Positions 5,559 through 12,645 are shown, numbered from the stretch's first letter. The stretch: DNA of 17,201 nucleotides from Peptococcaceae bacterium (GCA_900756555.1 CAAEKP010000041.1:1-17201), one strand, 5' to 3'. Program-made: numbers and translations. Notes: a model not told the origin generated them from the letters alone.

Positions 5559-7604
5559 TTATAAATACCTTGCGATGATTTGTACCAGCCGAACAGGAAG
5601 CTGTTTCAAATCCGTAATATCCAAAAATCGTTCCTGTCCATAAATATCGCAGATGGTTTCTTTATCCTGCCCAATGGCGGCAGCAAGAAATACAACACCC
5701 TTCCGGCTGTATTCCTGTATAATCTGCTTCATATCCTTTTCTGCCAGTGACCCTGTGTAATCGGGGACTGCTTTCGGCTGACCGTCACTGATACTGATGA
5801 GCAGTTTTGTGGTCTGCTGTACCTTTACAAGCCGTTCTGCAAGAATCCGCAGCGCCATTCCATCTCGGTTATTGCTGATGCCTTCCATACCCATGAGCGC
5901 CGCAGCTTTATTCAATTCCGGCTTTTCCCAGTCAATATAGGCATATAAGGACATTTTCTCTTTTGGCGAACGATCGGCCGTATCTCCATAAATAAGCACC
6001 GGGATATCACAACTTTTACAAAACTCATAAACTGCAACCGCCGCCTGTTTTGCTGCTTCCAATCGCCCAAATGCTTTCATGGAGGCAGACTGGTCAATCC
6101 GAAGCGCTACTGCCAGAGATGGACTTTCCTCCGGCGGATTTTTTTTGGCGAAATAACGAAAATCGGGGGATGCTGTTTTTTCTGCCTGAAATACTGTACC
6201 GTAAACCCTGCTGCCGGAAAAAGATTCTGATACCTCCTGCTCTAAAACAGGCTTTGTTTTTCTTAACAGCTCCCGAATGATTGGTTGAAGCCGCTGCGCC
6301 TCGTTTCGATATAATTCTTCCTCTGCCTCTGTCGCCTCCGGGCAATGGACAATCATCCCTACTTTTTCGTGAATCGAACCTTTAACTGCTTCTCTTGCTT
6401 CACTGTTGAGCTGTTTCCTGAACATACGCTTTTCTTCCTGAAACTGTTTTGCTTCCTCTGGCTTTAATTCGTGATAAACAGGCGTTCCATTTTCACCAGA
6501 CTCATTCTGCTCTGTGCGTGCCGTTGCCGTATCCGCTGTTGTTTCCGCTGGGGTGTCATAGTTTCCCTCGCTGTCTGCATGCCGTTTCAAAGCCACCGCT
6601 GGTGGCATATCTTCCTCTTTTTCTGAACATTCCGCTTCCAAATCTCCATCTGCACGTAGCTCCAGTTCTTCTCCGTTTGTATTCACTTTTGCAGGAACAG
6701 TTATATTTGCAAGCTCCAAAAAACAGTCCTGCTGCGTCAGCGCCTGTTCCAGCAAGGCAATTTCTTCATCATCCGTCGTCATTTTGTAAATCACTTTATG
6801 ATATAGGGAGTCCATTATTTCTGCACCATGCAGAACATCATCCACCCAATAAAAATAAGAGCGCATACCGGCTACATCCTTAATGACGTTTGCTTTCGCC
6901 GTTTTGTCAAGCAATACGATAACGCGGGCAAGGGTACACAGAAACTCCATATCCATGCAGTCTGTTTTCAACGCTGCACGCTCTGCCATGACTTCAACAA
7001 CCGGCAAGTCCATTTTTTCCGCGTGCTGAATACGGTCGCGAAGTGCTTCATTCAACGGACGGCATCCATTATAGCCTCTGTTCGTAGTAATGACTGCCAT
7101 AAAATCAGGATGCCTGTGTGCAACCCTTGCAGGAAGATTGATACTTCCCTCCTGCTCCAGAGCGGAGTTAAGCGCCATTAAAACAGCCGCGTCGCGAATT
7201 ACTGTAGGTTCCTGAATCTCCAGTAACCAGCCATTCTCATAAGCCCGGATAATTTCTGAAGGATAATACCGATATTGAATTGTATCATTTTCGCTATTTT
7301 CTACAGGCAGTATCGCCCCCAAAATATCCGATTTATCCATATCGGCAAAACAGGTAATTTTAGTATACGGCAAGCCAAAATCTGCGGAAAGCGCCTTCGC
7401 AAGCTGCGTTTTTCCGCTGCCTGCATCGCCTTCCAGTAAAATGTTTGTAATTTTAAGCTCTCCCCGATTCCAGTTTCGTTTAACCGCATGACATATCCGC
7501 TGTTCGGCATCACTGACCACATGAGAGGCAGGTTTCTTCCAAATCATGTTTTGTTCTTCCGCTGTCAGCAGTCTGTCCGGGGATAAGTGCCAATGATCTT
7601 CCAT
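5559..7604 (-). CDS. MoxR-like AAA+ ATPase fused to a von Willebrand factor A domain
   Basis: 681 residues. The N-terminal AAA+ domain (about 30-290) has Walker A GDAGSGKT (59-66), a Walker B-like WLLEIQEP (126-133; Gln in place of Asp, catalytic Glu132 kept), sensor-1 TTN (173-175) and arginines in LRDRI (189-192). A charged linker (about 310-400) is rich in Glu, Asp and Thr. The C-terminal VWA domain (about 495-681) has a complete MIDAS start DQSAS (504-508) and a second acidic point in ISDGQPK (D607). Such ATPase plus VWA pairs act as metal-dependent remodelling or chelatase-type machines (CobS/CobT, NorQ/NorD, RavA/ViaA); here both sit on one chain. The substrate is unknown. It starts 2 bases after its partner gene stops, so translation is probably coupled. 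Confidence 0.85.
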   Translation of the reverse strand: MEDHWHLSPDRLLTAEEQNMIWKKPASHVVSDAEQRICHAVKRNWNRGELKITNILLEGDAGSGKTQLAKALSADFGLPYTKITCFADMDKSDILGAILPVENSENDTIQYRYYPSEIIRAYENGWLLEIQEPTVIRDAAVLMALNSALEQEGSINLPARVAHRHPDFMAVITTNRGYNGCRPLNEALRDRIQHAEKMDLPVVEVMAERAALKTDCMDMEFLCTLARVIVLLDKTAKANVIKDVAGMRSYFYWVDDVLHGAEIMDSLYHKVIYKMTTDDEEIALLEQALTQQDCFLELANITVPAKVNTNGEELELRADGDLEAECSEKEEDMPPAVALKRHADSEGNYDTPAETTADTATARTEQNESGENGTPVYHELKPEEAKQFQEEKRMFRKQLNSEAREAVKGSIHEKVGMIVHCPEATEAEEELYRNEAQRLQPIIRELLRKTKPVLEQEVSESFSGSRVYGTVFQAEKTASPDFRYFAKKNPPEESPSLAVALRIDQSASMKAFGRLEAAKQAAVAVYEFCKSCDIPVLIYGDTADRSPKEKMSLYAYIDWEKPELNKAAALMGMEGISNNRDGMALRILAERLVKVQQTTKLLISISDGQPKAVPDYTGSLAEKDMKQIIQEYSRKGVVFLAAAIGQDKETICDIYGQERFLDITDLKQLPVRLVQIIARYL

Positions 7605-7606
7605 CT

Positions 7607-8071
7607 CTAATACATCTCCAATTCTTCTATAATACGAGTCAGCGTCCGCAGACGTTCCCCCGTTAGCTCTCCTAAATCATTCAATGCCCGGACAAAAGTT
7701 TGAATATCCTTGTCAATATCCGGGTTTTCCACACAGATTTCCACCGGCAGAACACCGCCCTGCACCCCGATTCGCTCCACCACAGGATTTTCCGGGTTAT
7801 AGAGTAGCGGAAAACGGTAAGCCTCCTTAAAATAAAGCAGGGTGCGGCTCAGGAAAATCATCAGGTCAAAAATCTGGTGAACAGGCAGTTCCATGCTGAT
7901 TTCCAGTTCACCACTCTTCCCCTCTTTCCAAAATTGCGCCGCTATCTGCATATTCTTGTTTTCGTCCCAGCGCGGTACACCCAATGTTATTTTTTTCAGC
8001 GCGGACTGATAAGCATTTCGCCCATCAACACGGTCATAGTCCTTTACCAGCAATACTGTTTTTTCATTCAT
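7607..8071 (-). CDS. Partner protein of the AAA+/VWA gene, unknown function
   Basis: 154 residues, soluble, no signal peptide. Notable stretches are KITLGVPRWDENKNMQIAAQ, then FWKEGKSGELEISMELPVHQ, then FDLMIFLSRTLLYFKEAYRF, and an acidic alpha-helical C-terminus ending IIEELEMY. I do not recognise the family with certainty. GGGAGG precedes the ATG at 8071, and the stop is separated from the next ATG by two bases, so it forms an operon with the AAA+/VWA ATPase and may be an adaptor or substrate. No clear promoter was found in the 70 bases upstream. Confidence 0.75.
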   Translation of the reverse strand: MNEKTVLLVKDYDRVDGRNAYQSALKKITLGVPRWDENKNMQIAAQFWKEGKSGELEISMELPVHQIFDLMIFLSRTLLYFKEAYRFPLLYNPENPVVERIGVQGGVLPVEICVENPDIDKDIQTFVRALNDLGELTGERLRTLTRIIEELEMY

Positions 8072-8141
8072 TTTGCAGACCTCCCTACCTGTAATTTTTT
8101 AACCAATACTTATCCCAAAGTATAAAATATTCTAAGTTTGT

Positions 8142-8264
8142 CTACCTGCCCTGTAAATTCTTATATTTTAAAATCTTTACCACAGCATCGGCAAACCCAT
8201 TCCCGGACAGTAATTTTTCCACTCGCTCAATCATTCTTTTTCTGTTCCTCTCCAGTGCCCTCAC
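8142..8264 (-). CDS. Possible 40-residue ORF upstream of the ATPase module (doubtful)
   Basis: From a GTG at 8264 the frame reads MRALERNRKRMIERVEKLLS then GNGFADAVVKILKYKNLQGR. It is coding-like in composition (basic, amphipathic helix) and in the same direction as the ATPase module, but the ribosome binding site is poor. The same frame upstream, past a TAG, still reads like protein (VYGAWIVAAGFFD), so this could be the tail of a decayed gene. The rest of the 8072-8364 gap holds nothing else I can support. Confidence 0.25.
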   Translation of the reverse strand: MRALERNRKRMIERVEKLLSGNGFADAVVKILKYKNLQGR

Positions 8265-8364
8265 CTCATATCCATTCTAATCAAAAAAACCCGCGGCGAC
8301 AATCCATGCTCCGTAGACTTTCTGATATTTTCAGATTTCTTCTATGAAAAACAGCACACCACAG

Positions 8365-8402
8365 AAAAGGAGCTGTTATCACATTGAAGTGATAACAGCT
8401 CC
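8365..8402 (-). terminator. Rho-independent terminator of the SASP gene
   Basis: Perfect 14-bp stem GGAGCTGTTATCAC / GTGATAACAGCTCC with a 6-base loop. On the minus strand it is followed by TTTTCTG. It lies about 80 bases after the SASP stop. Confidence 0.85.
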
Positions 8403-8483
8403 CTTCTCTTGCTTTCGCTACAATCAACTACGGACGGCAAATTACTTTGCGTGCCTCTTTCTGGTTGCAGAAAGACGATTGTG

Positions 8484-8720
8484 TTATTTGCTCATACCCA
8501 TTGTCATAGAAGAGCTGGCAGATGGCATGTTCTGTTCAGCGTACTGAATCATTTTTTTCACCATATAACCGCCTACATAACCATTTTCACGGGAGGTCAA
8601 CTGACCTTTGTCCACGGTCTGATAGTTATTGATACCTAATTCGTTAGCAACCTCATATTTGAAGTTGTTCAGGAAGTTTGTTGCATTTGGTGCTGCTGGT
8701 TCATTAGAGCTTCTGGACAT
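8484..8720 (-). CDS. Alpha/beta-type small acid-soluble spore protein
   Basis: 78 residues. The germination-protease site KYEVANELGI (residues 21-30, cleavage expected after the Glu) and the DNA-binding signature LTSRENGYVGGYMVKKMIQ (about 41-59) are both present. In the family these proteins coat spore DNA, protect it from UV and heat, and are degraded during germination. A near-perfect AAAGGAGGTGA precedes the ATG, in keeping with very high expression late in sporulation. A sigma-G-like promoter lies about 35 bases upstream and a strong terminator follows. The Met- and Ser-rich tail is variable in this family. Confidence 0.95.
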   Translation of the reverse strand: MSRSSNEPAAPNATNFLNNFKYEVANELGINNYQTVDKGQLTSRENGYVGGYMVKKMIQYAEQNMPSASSSMTMGMSK

Positions 8721-8752
8721 TTCACTTCACCTCCTTTCGCAGATTGTACTTC

Positions 8753-8781
8753 TATTATCTTCTTCTCTGTTGCTTTTATAC
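8753..8781 (-). promoter_or_regulatory. Probable sigma-G (forespore) promoter of the SASP gene
   Basis: On the minus strand GTATA (8777-8781) fits the sigma-G -35 pattern GHATR. After 17 bases, GATAATA (8753-8759) matches six of seven positions of CATnnTA. Position and gene function agree. Confidence 0.65.
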
Positions 8782-8788
8782 GTGCCAG

Positions 8789-8956
8789 TTACTGGCTGTC
8801 TCTGGTGCAATTATCCAGGCTGCAATTGCTCATGCGGCTATCCGCTTTATTCTGCATTTTGCTGTCTGTTTTGTTCTGCATTTTGTTTTCTGCTTTGTTC
8901 TGCATACGGCTGTCTGCTTTCTGTTTAAAAGATGGCTGTTCACTGCGAGTTTTCAT
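8789..8956 (-). CDS. 55-residue repeat protein, probably made in the forespore
   Basis: From ATG 8956 the product begins MKTRSEQPSFKQKADSR and continues in 8-residue repeats of the form (K/R)MQNKxxx: RMQNKAEN, KMQNKTDS, KMQNKADS, RMSN. It ends NCSLDNCTRDSQ with two cysteines. It is Gln/Asn/Lys-rich, hydrophilic and probably disordered, without membrane segments. A textbook GAGGAGGTGAG lies just upstream, which rules out the longer reading from 9112. A sigma-G-like promoter precedes it and the SASP promoter sits right at its 3' end. It recalls gamma-type SASPs in size and Gln/Asn-rich repeats, but the repeat is not the known one. I do not know a family for it. Confidence 0.7.
   Translation of the reverse strand: MKTRSEQPSFKQKADSRMQNKAENKMQNKTDSKMQNKADSRMSNCSLDNCTRDSQ
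8826..8921. repeat. 24-bp tandem repeat inside the repeat-protein gene
   Basis: Three clear 24-bp units (8850-8873, 8874-8897, 8898-8921), each beginning TTCTGCAT on the plus strand, plus a weaker unit at 8826-8849. Each unit encodes one 8-residue repeat, so copy-number change would keep the frame. Confidence 0.85.
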
Positions 8957-8979
8957 GTTCAACTCACCTCCTCGAAACC

Positions 8980-9009
8980 TATTGTGGCTCAATCGCCACT
9001 CATACATAC
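8980..9009 (-). promoter_or_regulatory. Probable sigma-G promoter of the repeat-protein gene
   Basis: On the minus strand GTATG (9005-9009) fits GHATR. After 18 bases CACAATA (8980-8986) matches six of seven positions of CATnnTA. It lies about 24 bases upstream of the ATG. Confidence 0.5.
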
Positions 9010-9055
9010 AAGGTAATATCCGCCAGTAAATTTTATAAAAAGCGTAAAAACGCAT

Positions 9056-9090
9056 AAAAAAATGAGACACCCTCATCATAAGGATGTCCC
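9056..9090 (-). terminator. Rho-independent terminator of the four-cysteine protein gene
   Basis: Minus-strand stem GGGACATCC / GGGTGTCTC (nine pairs, two of them G-U) with a 9-base loop, followed by ATTTTTTTA. Confidence 0.75.
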
Positions 9091-9146
9091 ACACACTTTT
9101 GTCTATGCTCAAAAAATTTTAACACCTGACAGCAGACACTTTTCGC

Positions 9147-9338
9147 TTACTGCTTATGCGCCAGATAATACTCGTCCGCAAACCGATAATACGGACAATG
9201 ATGCGTGTTGTAGCTCAGAAAATCCTCCATCTCATCCTGATCCAGATCCACCTCGCACACATACCATTCCATCAGTTCATCATACACATAATGGTCGCAA
9301 GTCTCACAGTTAGAAACCTGTTTCTTTTTCTTCTCCAT
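9147..9338 (-). CDS. Small four-cysteine protein (DUF6472-like)
   Basis: From ATG 9338, 63 residues: MEKKKKQVSNCETCDHYVYD, then a middle with YVCEVDLDQDEMEDFL, and a tail THHCPYYRFADEYYLAHKQ. Cysteines at 11, 14, 28 and 48 could bind a metal ion, probably zinc. The pattern resembles the short Firmicutes family I know as DUF6472, whose function is unknown. An upstream extension to 9434 would run through the palindromic repeat and is unlikely. The ribosome binding site TTGGAGTG is about 10 bases before the chosen start. A terminator follows. Confidence 0.75.
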   Translation of the reverse strand: MEKKKKQVSNCETCDHYVYDELMEWYVCEVDLDQDEMEDFLSYNTHHCPYYRFADEYYLAHKQ

Positions 9339-9390
9339 ATCAATCGCACTCCAATTTTTATTACATTCATATTCCGTCAGACACAAAAAT

Positions 9391-9478
9391 CTTTCGCCGT
9401 AGGGGAGCGTATTACGCTCCCGCGCCCTTTGCATAACCTTACGGGAGAATATTCCCTACATCCGAACGCAAGGCGAAG
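9391..9478. repeat. Nested GC-rich palindromes upstream of the four-cysteine gene
   Basis: An outer pair GTAGGG / CCCTAC (9399-9404 and 9454-9459) encloses a perfect hairpin GGGAGCGT-att-ACGCTCCC (9403-9421). Farther out, CTTTCGCC at 9391-9398 is mirrored by GGCGAAG at about 9472-9478. It merges on the right with the end of the next repeat family. Confidence 0.55.
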
Positions 9479-9904
9479 AAAATCGAAAACAACGCAACAA
9501 GATAGAAAATTAATGTGTCTGCTTTTAGACACAAGAAATTCTTCGTAGAGCAAGGCGGCTTTTTGAACGGCGAAGTGAGACTATACAGATGGTATGCGAA
9601 CGAGCCATTCAAAAAACAACGCAGCCAGATAGAAAATTAATGCGTCTACTTTTAGACACAAGAAATTTTTCGTAAAGCAAGGCGGCTTTTTGAACGGTGA
9701 AACGAGGCTATACAGATAGTATGCGAACAAGCCATTCAAAAAACAACGCAACAAGATAGAAAATTAATAGGTCTACTTTTTAGACACAAGAAATTTTTCG
9801 TAGAGCAAGGCGGCTTTTTGAACGGCGAAGCGAGGCTATACAGATGGTATGCGAACGAGCCGTTCAAAAAACAACGCAGCTATACGGAAAATTAATGTGT
9901 CTAC
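9476..9904. repeat. Array of three tandem ~127-bp palindromic repeats plus a partial copy
   Basis: Units begin with CGTAGAGCAAGGCGGC (CGTAAAGC in the second) at 9544, 9671 and 9799 (periods 127 and 128). The right end of a further copy occupies 9476-9543. Each unit has a 12-bp perfect or near-perfect stem, best in the third: TTTTTGAACGGC (9815-9826) against GCCGTTCAAAAA (9859-9870). The outer parts also pair (CGTAgAGC with GCTaTACG in the third copy). Units are joined by a linker with a small hairpin GTGTCT...AGACAC. The last copy ends in GTGTCTAC, which contains the stop codon of the exporter gene. The 560-base gap between genes is filled by this array and the palindromes to its left. Confidence 0.85.
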
Positions 9905-10659
9905 GCGCCAATCAGAATTTTAACCATTAAACCAGCTACTATCACCAACATCAGCGGTCTTATCAACTTCGAGCCGTTTTTGATAGCCAGCCCGGCGCCC
10001 ACATAGTTGCCCAATATATTGCAGATGGTGGCGGGAATCGCAATCTGATACACAATATTACCAGTAACCAGATAGCCCATCAGCGCCATATAATTAGAGG
10101 CCATGATTACCACTTTACTGTTCGCGGAAGCTACCCGCAGATCATACTGTAGCAGCAGTGAAAAAATAACAATGGCAATGGTACCGCCGCCCGGGCCAAA
10201 CATACCATCATAGGTGCCCAACAGCAAGCCGGAGGCAATTACCAGCAGAATATTCTTGCGATTCACTACCTGCCGGATAATGGTGCCCTGCCCCTTCTTT
10301 TTGGGAATCAGAATCATCACCGCCGCAGCTGGCAGCATCACCAGTACAATATTTCGCACCACCGCATCATCCAGATACAGCACCAGCTGCGTAGCCACTG
10401 CCGACGCAGCCATTGCCGCCACCGCAGTTAAAGCCGCAAATTTTCCGTCCAGCACGCCATTTTTCCAAAACCGCAGCGCTGCTGCCGTGCTGCCCATACT
10501 GCACTGTAATTTGCCACAGCCATAAGCCATGTGCACCGGCATCCCCGTTGCCAGATAAGTCGGCAGTGCAATCAAGCCACCGCCGCCCGCAATGGCATCA
10601 ATCACACCCGCAATAAACAACAACGGACAAACATAAATTAAATCTCCCAACCACTCCAA
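9901..10659 (-). CDS. TSUP-family (TauE/SafE) membrane exporter
   Basis: 252 residues with about seven or eight membrane segments. The two family half-repeats are visible: AGGGGLIALP (24-33) near the N-terminus and FGPGGGTIAI (154-163) in the second half, each followed by a hydrophobic helix. Members move organosulfur compounds or sulfite and related anions across the inner membrane; the substrate here cannot be told from sequence. The start is a TTG at 10659, chosen because AAGGGGAG lies 7 bases upstream and no ATG is near. The stop codon lies within the flank of the palindromic array. It has its own sigma-A promoter and sits downstream of ytxC in the same direction, separated from it by a terminator. 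Confidence 0.88.
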   Translation of the reverse strand: MEWLGDLIYVCPLLFIAGVIDAIAGGGGLIALPTYLATGMPVHMAYGCGKLQCSMGSTAAALRFWKNGVLDGKFAALTAVAAMAASAVATQLVLYLDDAVVRNIVLVMLPAAAVMILIPKKKGQGTIIRQVVNRKNILLVIASGLLLGTYDGMFGPGGGTIAIVIFSLLLQYDLRVASANSKVVIMASNYMALMGYLVTGNIVYQIAIPATICNILGNYVGAGLAIKNGSKLIRPLMLVIVAGLMVKILIGA

Positions 10660-10705
10660 GCTCGTTCTCCCCTTCTCCTGTTCAGCAAAAAATCAAATTT
10701 GTTCT

Positions 10706-10734
10706 ATTATACCCACTGTGCCGTCAGAAATCAA
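10706..10734 (-). promoter_or_regulatory. Sigma-A promoter of the TSUP exporter
   Basis: On the minus strand TTGATT (10729-10734), a 17-base spacer, TATAAT (10706-10711), about 45 bases before the TTG start. Confidence 0.7.
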
Positions 10735-10743
10735 CTGGCACAT

Positions 10744-10783
10744 AAAAAAACGGACCGACAGAGTCAAGCGCTCCATCAATCCG
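10744..10783 (-). terminator. Rho-independent terminator of ytxC
   Basis: Minus-strand stem CGGATTGATGGAG / CTCTGTCGGTCCG (13 pairs counting G-U) with a 7-base loop, followed by seven T. Confidence 0.75.
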
Positions 10784-10795
10784 CCTTTCCATGGT

Positions 10796-11587
10796 TTATT
10801 TACCTTTTGTTTCAGCCTTGTGCCAGATTAGCTGCTCACCAAACACCCGCCGCAGCAGCTCCAAAAACTCAGGCGCCGGAGGCAGTTCTTTTATTTCCAG
10901 ATGAATCTCCGCAGGCAGCAACGTAATCAATATACTCATCAGCAAATCATTATCACTGACACCGGTGATTTCTTCCTCCAACAGCGAATCCAGATAAATC
11001 TGGCGCAGGTCATTGCCCCATTCATCGGTCAAGGTAAAGCGGCTGCCATAAATGGTTAAATAAGCGCAGTCCAGCAGAGGCGGCTGCACCGAAACAAAAA
11101 AACGCAGCAGTTCTACAAATTCTTCCTGCTCCATTTCTTCCTCCATCTGCTGATATTCTTCCCGCAGCAGCTGTCGCAGCAATCGCTTCAGCTTGCGCGC
11201 TGAAAAGCGAAGATAACCGTTCACGTTGAAACTATCCGCCGCGGGCAGCAACCGTTCCAGATCATGACCAATCACCGTCCGCAGCTGCGGCTCCATGCGC
11301 AAAATGCGCCGCTGTGCCTGCTGTTGAAAACTGGGATAAACCTCTGCACCTAACAAGTTCTGATAATGCCGCTGTTCTTCCCGCAGAATCCAGCGCACAC
11401 TCTCCTGAAAGGTAACATCCTCCAGCAACGCCAGAATGTCAGTCCCCTGCTCTGCCTGTAATCGCAGGCGGCTGTAACCCTGCTGCCGTGTGTTTGCCAC
11501 CTGTGCCTGCCCCTGCGTCAGCCAGCTTTGCAGGATGGGGGTGCGCTGCACCGCACTGGCCGGAATATCTAAAAAAATACTTTGCAT
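10796..11587 (-). CDS. ytxC: YtxC-like putative sporulation protein
   Basis: 263 residues, soluble and rich in Gln, Glu and Arg. The C-terminal half shows the YtxC family pattern: FNVNGYLRFSARKLKRLLRQ, then LLREEYQQMEEEMEQEEFVE, then LLRFFVSVQPPLLDCAYLTI and a strand with GSRFTLTDEWGND. YtxC-like proteins occur in spore formers and are listed as sporulation proteins; their molecular role is not known. I chose ATG 11587, with GAGGAG 9 bases upstream, over the GTG two codons earlier, which would leave only 3 bases. A terminator follows. The presence of SASP genes nearby agrees with a spore-forming host. Confidence 0.8.
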   Translation of the reverse strand: MQSIFLDIPASAVQRTPILQSWLTQGQAQVANTRQQGYSRLRLQAEQGTDILALLEDVTFQESVRWILREEQRHYQNLLGAEVYPSFQQQAQRRILRMEPQLRTVIGHDLERLLPAADSFNVNGYLRFSARKLKRLLRQLLREEYQQMEEEMEQEEFVELLRFFVSVQPPLLDCAYLTIYGSRFTLTDEWGNDLRQIYLDSLLEEEITGVSDNDLLMSILITLLPAEIHLEIKELPPAPEFLELLRRVFGEQLIWHKAETKGK

Positions 11588-11817
11588 CTGCACCAGCTCC
11601 TCGCAACTATTCTACGGCTTTTGCTGAAAGATATGCCACAGAATTACTGTCAATGATACCGTTCTCTGCCGTAGATACGTTTTCTTTCTAAATATGCAGA
11701 TGCTGCCTGTCTTGTGCTGTTTTTTTATAAATTTTTTGCAAAACAACAATCATGGCTCTCTTTCATGCTTTTCTTAGTCTGGCTGATGTGCCAGCCAAAT
11801 TATGTACCGTTGCCGGA

Positions 11818-11845
11818 TTGTTATTTAGCCAAATTGTGCTATACT
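11818..11845 (+). promoter_or_regulatory. Sigma-A promoter of the DUF1847 gene
   Basis: TTGTTA (11818-11823), a 16-base spacer, TATACT (11840-11845) with an extended -10 TG at 11837-11838. The rest of the 11588-11898 gap shows only a short CTGGC / GCCAG hairpin near 11779-11794. Confidence 0.6.
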
Positions 11846-11898
11846 GAAAGTAGTTTAACATAATGGTTCCAAAAAATTTTCAGAAAAGAGTGATTGTT

Positions 11899-12552
11899 AT
11901 GACAAATGAACCTACACAATTATCCTGCGTGGACTGCGCCGTTAAAGCCTGCAAAAAAGGAGAAGCTGACAAATACCCAGCCTTCTGCCTGACCAAAAAT
12001 ATGGATCCATCACTGCTGCAGGAAGCATTGGCCTGCTATGATGAACCGGAAAATCACAATATTATGGTGAACGCTGCCAACGTAGAATCTGAATTTTACG
12101 GTAAAATGACCCGCGTACAGGAAACCGTAGAATTTGCCAAACGCATCGGCGCAAAAAAAATTGGTATCGCAACCTGCATGGGATTGTTGGAAGAAGCCAA
12201 AATATTTACTAAAATCCTGCGCAAAAACGGCTTTGAAGTATTCGGCATCTGCTGCAAGGCCGGCGCTGTGCCAAAAGTACAAATCGGCATCGACGCCAAA
12301 TGTGAGAACAGCGGCAAAACCATGTGCAACCCAATCCTGCAAGCTAAAACACTCAACGCTGAACACACCGACCTGAATGTTGCCATCGGCCTTTGTGTGG
12401 GTCACGACAGCCTGTTCTACAAATACTCCGACGCCTTAGTTACCACTCTGGTAGCCAAAGACAGAGTTACCGGTCACAACCCATGCGCTGTACTGTACAA
12501 CATCAACTCTTACTACAAAGACTTGCTGAAGGACCCGGAAGAACAAAAATAA
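11899..12552 (+). CDS. DUF1847-family cysteine-rich protein
   Basis: 217 residues from ATG 11899. The N-terminus has C10, C13, C18 and C30 in SCVDCAVKACKKGEADKYPA and FC, a likely metal-binding cluster. More cysteines follow in IGIATCMGLLEEAK, VFGICCKAGAVPK and MCNPILQA, then the family signature AIGLCVGHDSLFYKYSDA and KDRVTGHNPCAVLY. This cysteine-rich layout matches DUF1847, found in anaerobes and thought to bind a metal centre; no reaction is established. An ATG at 11863 would add 12 residues but has no ribosome binding site; AAAAGAGTG precedes 11899. Apparently single-gene, with its own promoter. Confidence 0.88.
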   Translation: MTNEPTQLSCVDCAVKACKKGEADKYPAFCLTKNMDPSLLQEALACYDEPENHNIMVNAANVESEFYGKMTRVQETVEFAKRIGAKKIGIATCMGLLEEAKIFTKILRKNGFEVFGICCKAGAVPKVQIGIDAKCENSGKTMCNPILQAKTLNAEHTDLNVAIGLCVGHDSLFYKYSDALVTTLVAKDRVTGHNPCAVLYNINSYYKDLLKDPEEQK

Positions 12553-12605
12553 CTCCTGCACATAAAATCGTCATTCTAAACAAAAGGCTGACTGCGCATA
12601 TATTT

Positions 12606-12645
12606 TGTCTATTGCATTGACTTTGCAATGCAATAGACATATAAT
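12606..12645 (+). promoter_or_regulatory. Promoter with palindromic operator of the RelB/DinJ gene
   Basis: TTGACT (12617-12622), a 17-base spacer, TATAAT (12640-12645): close to the sigma-A consensus. A perfect 14-bp inverted repeat TGTCTATTGCATTG / CAATGCAATAGACA (12606-12619 and 12626-12639) spans the -35 and the whole spacer, and part of the motif recurs at 12651-12658 (TGCAATAG). This is the arrangement expected for an autorepressed antitoxin promoter. Confidence 0.85.

Noticed and set aside
6449..7181. Plus-strand ORFs inside the AAA+/VWA gene.
   Set aside because: They are shadows of the minus-strand gene, which has clear Walker and MIDAS motifs.
8629..9029. Plus-strand Cys/Leu/Phe-rich repeat ORFs around 8629-9029.
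   Set aside because: They are the reverse reading of the SASP and repeat-protein genes; the minus frames have the ribosome binding sites, promoters and family motifs.
8957..9112. Longer N-terminal extension of the repeat protein.
   Set aside because: It would place a perfect ribosome binding site and the sigma-G-like promoter inside the coding region; ATG 8956 is far better supported.
9339..9434. N-terminal extension of the four-cysteine protein.
   Set aside because: It runs through palindromic repeat DNA, and the family-like part starts at the ATG at 9338.
9544..9904. The tandem units look at first like a CRISPR array.
   Set aside because: The period is about 127 bp, the whole unit is repeated rather than a short repeat with unique spacers, and no cas genes are present.
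12010..12405. Long antisense ORFs opposite the DUF1847 gene.
   Set aside because: They lie wholly opposite a well-supported gene and show no protein-like motifs or ribosome binding site; the same applies to the long antisense frames over the alcohol dehydrogenase, lysS and gap.
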